A stretch of DNA of 64,000 nucleotides from Eutreptiella sp. 'Long Island Sound 2002' (lineage: Eukaryota; Euglenozoa; Euglenophyceae; Eutreptiales; Eutreptiaceae): the NCBI GenBank assembly GCA_964036045.1, contig OZ038382.1, forward strand, positions 108,150,578 through 108,214,577. The letters run 5' to 3'. The position numbers and the translations under genes are program-made. A model generated the notes under the pieces. It saw only the letters and a list, made by a program, of their open reading frames with translations, ran no database searches and had not been told where the DNA came from. Below are positions 63,565 through 64,000 of the stretch, piece after piece. Position 1 is the first letter of the stretch, and each line of letters begins with the position of its first letter.

Positions 63565-64000
63565 GTGCCCGAAGCCCAGGCATTGGGGGCCAGGCTGAAG
63601 CAGAAGTATGGTGACGTATTCTTCAGTGGAAAGCCCGTGTTCCCACCGCCGCTGCGTGGACCATATGCCGAGCCCAAAGTACCACTGAAGCCAGACCTCC
63701 GTGTGTACCGACACCAGGAGTGCCCCCTCAGGGGCGAGAGGGAAGAGGCCATGGAGAAGATTCTCAGGGAGTTCGTCGACAGAGGTTGGTTGAAGCACTG
63801 TCACTCCGAGTGGGCCTCTTCCTGCTTCGTCGTCTCCAAGAAGGTGGCCGGGCAGTGGCGGCTTGTGGTCGACTACCGGGGCCTGAATGCCCAAACGCAG
63901 CATGACAGCTCTACGCTGCCCCTCATTGGGGAGATGCTGCAGAAGCAATTTCGGCGGAAGATCTTCATGGTGATTGACCTGAAACATGGTTATCACGAGA
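63565..64000 (+). CDS. Gypsy-type reverse transcriptase, 5' part
   Basis: GARLKQKYGDVFFSGKPVFP leads to the RT N-terminus. CPLRGEREEAMEKILREFVD and GWLKHCHSEWASSCFVVSKK are the fingers region. QWRLVVDYRGLN is the conserved DYRxLN motif, and FMVIDLKHGYHE at the edge carries the first catalytic Asp. This pattern is diagnostic of Ty3/gypsy RT. The coding frame enters after a frame change near 63530-63560. Confidence 0.9.
   Translation, partial: MPEAQALGARLKQKYGDVFFSGKPVFPPPLRGPYAEPKVPLKPDLRVYRHQECPLRGEREEAMEKILREFVDRGWLKHCHSEWASSCFVVSKKVAGQWRLVVDYRGLNAQTQHDSSTLPLIGEMLQKQFRRKIFMVIDLKHGYHE

Larger units (their letters stand above)
59741..64000 (+). mobile_element. Gypsy-type LTR retroelement, 5' part, interrupted by stops
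   Basis: One frame predominates from 59741 to 63523, with TAG 60500, TAG 60770, TAG 61415, TAG 62480, TAA 62618 and TAA 62969, plus frame changes near 60880-61080, 62000-62300 and 63530. A reverse transcriptase starts at 63565 and runs off the edge. The order Gag-like, coiled coil, unknown domain, RT fits Ty3/gypsy. I recall similar polyproteins from prasinophyte algae; this has not been checked. Confidence 0.75.

Overview
This looks like a window from a large, repeat-rich nuclear genome of a unicellular eukaryote, most likely an alga. The evidence is spliceosomal-type introns (GTATGT/GTAGGT donors, AG acceptors), non-LTR and LTR retrotransposons, long microsatellites, tRNA-derived SINE-like sequences, and one clear eukaryotic housekeeping gene: a WW-domain parvulin of the Pin1 type at 35.4-36.0 kb. 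The gypsy-type polyprotein at the right edge reminds me of retroelements in prasinophyte green algae such as Cymbomonas. Dinoflagellates are another possibility. That is recollection, not a search result, and I do not assign a species.

Layout: 0-5.4 kb, three consecutive + strand blocks (ORF-A, ORF-B, ORF-C) of an unnamed mobile-like module. 5.8-6.0 kb, remnant of a dispersed protein family called here MPFS. 6.5-13.1 kb, a nearly complete LINE with ORF1, endonuclease, reverse transcriptase and RNase H. 13.0-13.7 kb, two tRNA-like sequences between 100-bp direct repeats. 13.8-14.3 kb, scraps of other elements. 14.5-18.0 kb, a badly decayed second LINE. 18.3-21 kb, a ~200-bp tandem repeat and a probable degenerate ORF-B copy. 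22.2-25.4 kb, AT-rich sequence with a ~1.7-kb imperfect inverted repeat. 26.1-28.3 kb, a second MPFS remnant and a third ORF-B copy with an internal inversion. 29.9-31.0 kb, an RNase H remnant. 32.7-33.5 kb, the longest MPFS copy. 35.4-36.0 kb, Pin1. 36-44 kb, AT-rich sequence, then C/T-rich hairpin repeats. 44.4-49.2 kb, the best preserved ORF-A/ORF-B copy, on the - strand, with introns. 50-56.5 kb, more hairpin repeats and a minisatellite. 56.5-58.7 kb, a compact GC-rich cluster of + strand ORFs. 59.7-64 kb, a gypsy-type element running off the window.

The most interesting material is the ORF-A/ORF-B/ORF-C module. It is present in three recognisable copies and probably a fourth. ORF-B has a region resembling an adenine-type DNA methyltransferase fold. 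ORF-C has a region resembling TET/JBP-like 2-oxoglutarate oxygenases. ORF-A could be the mobility protein. All three assignments are tentative. Copies at 0-5.4 and 27-29 kb carry a GGGCGAAATTTCGCCC-type palindrome. The copy at 44-50 kb carries an unrelated palindrome, ATTGCGAGGCCTCGCAAT, about eleven times, including inside two introns. A third hairpin family, CCCCGGATGATCCAGTCCGGGG with a 7-bp stem, is spread over 42-56 kb.

Almost every element ORF carries nonsense codons, mostly TAG/TAA, and frameshifts, several in homopolymer runs. Most of the coding sequence is therefore either decayed or affected by assembly errors. Pin1 and perhaps the 44-49 kb genes are the best candidates for functional host-level genes.
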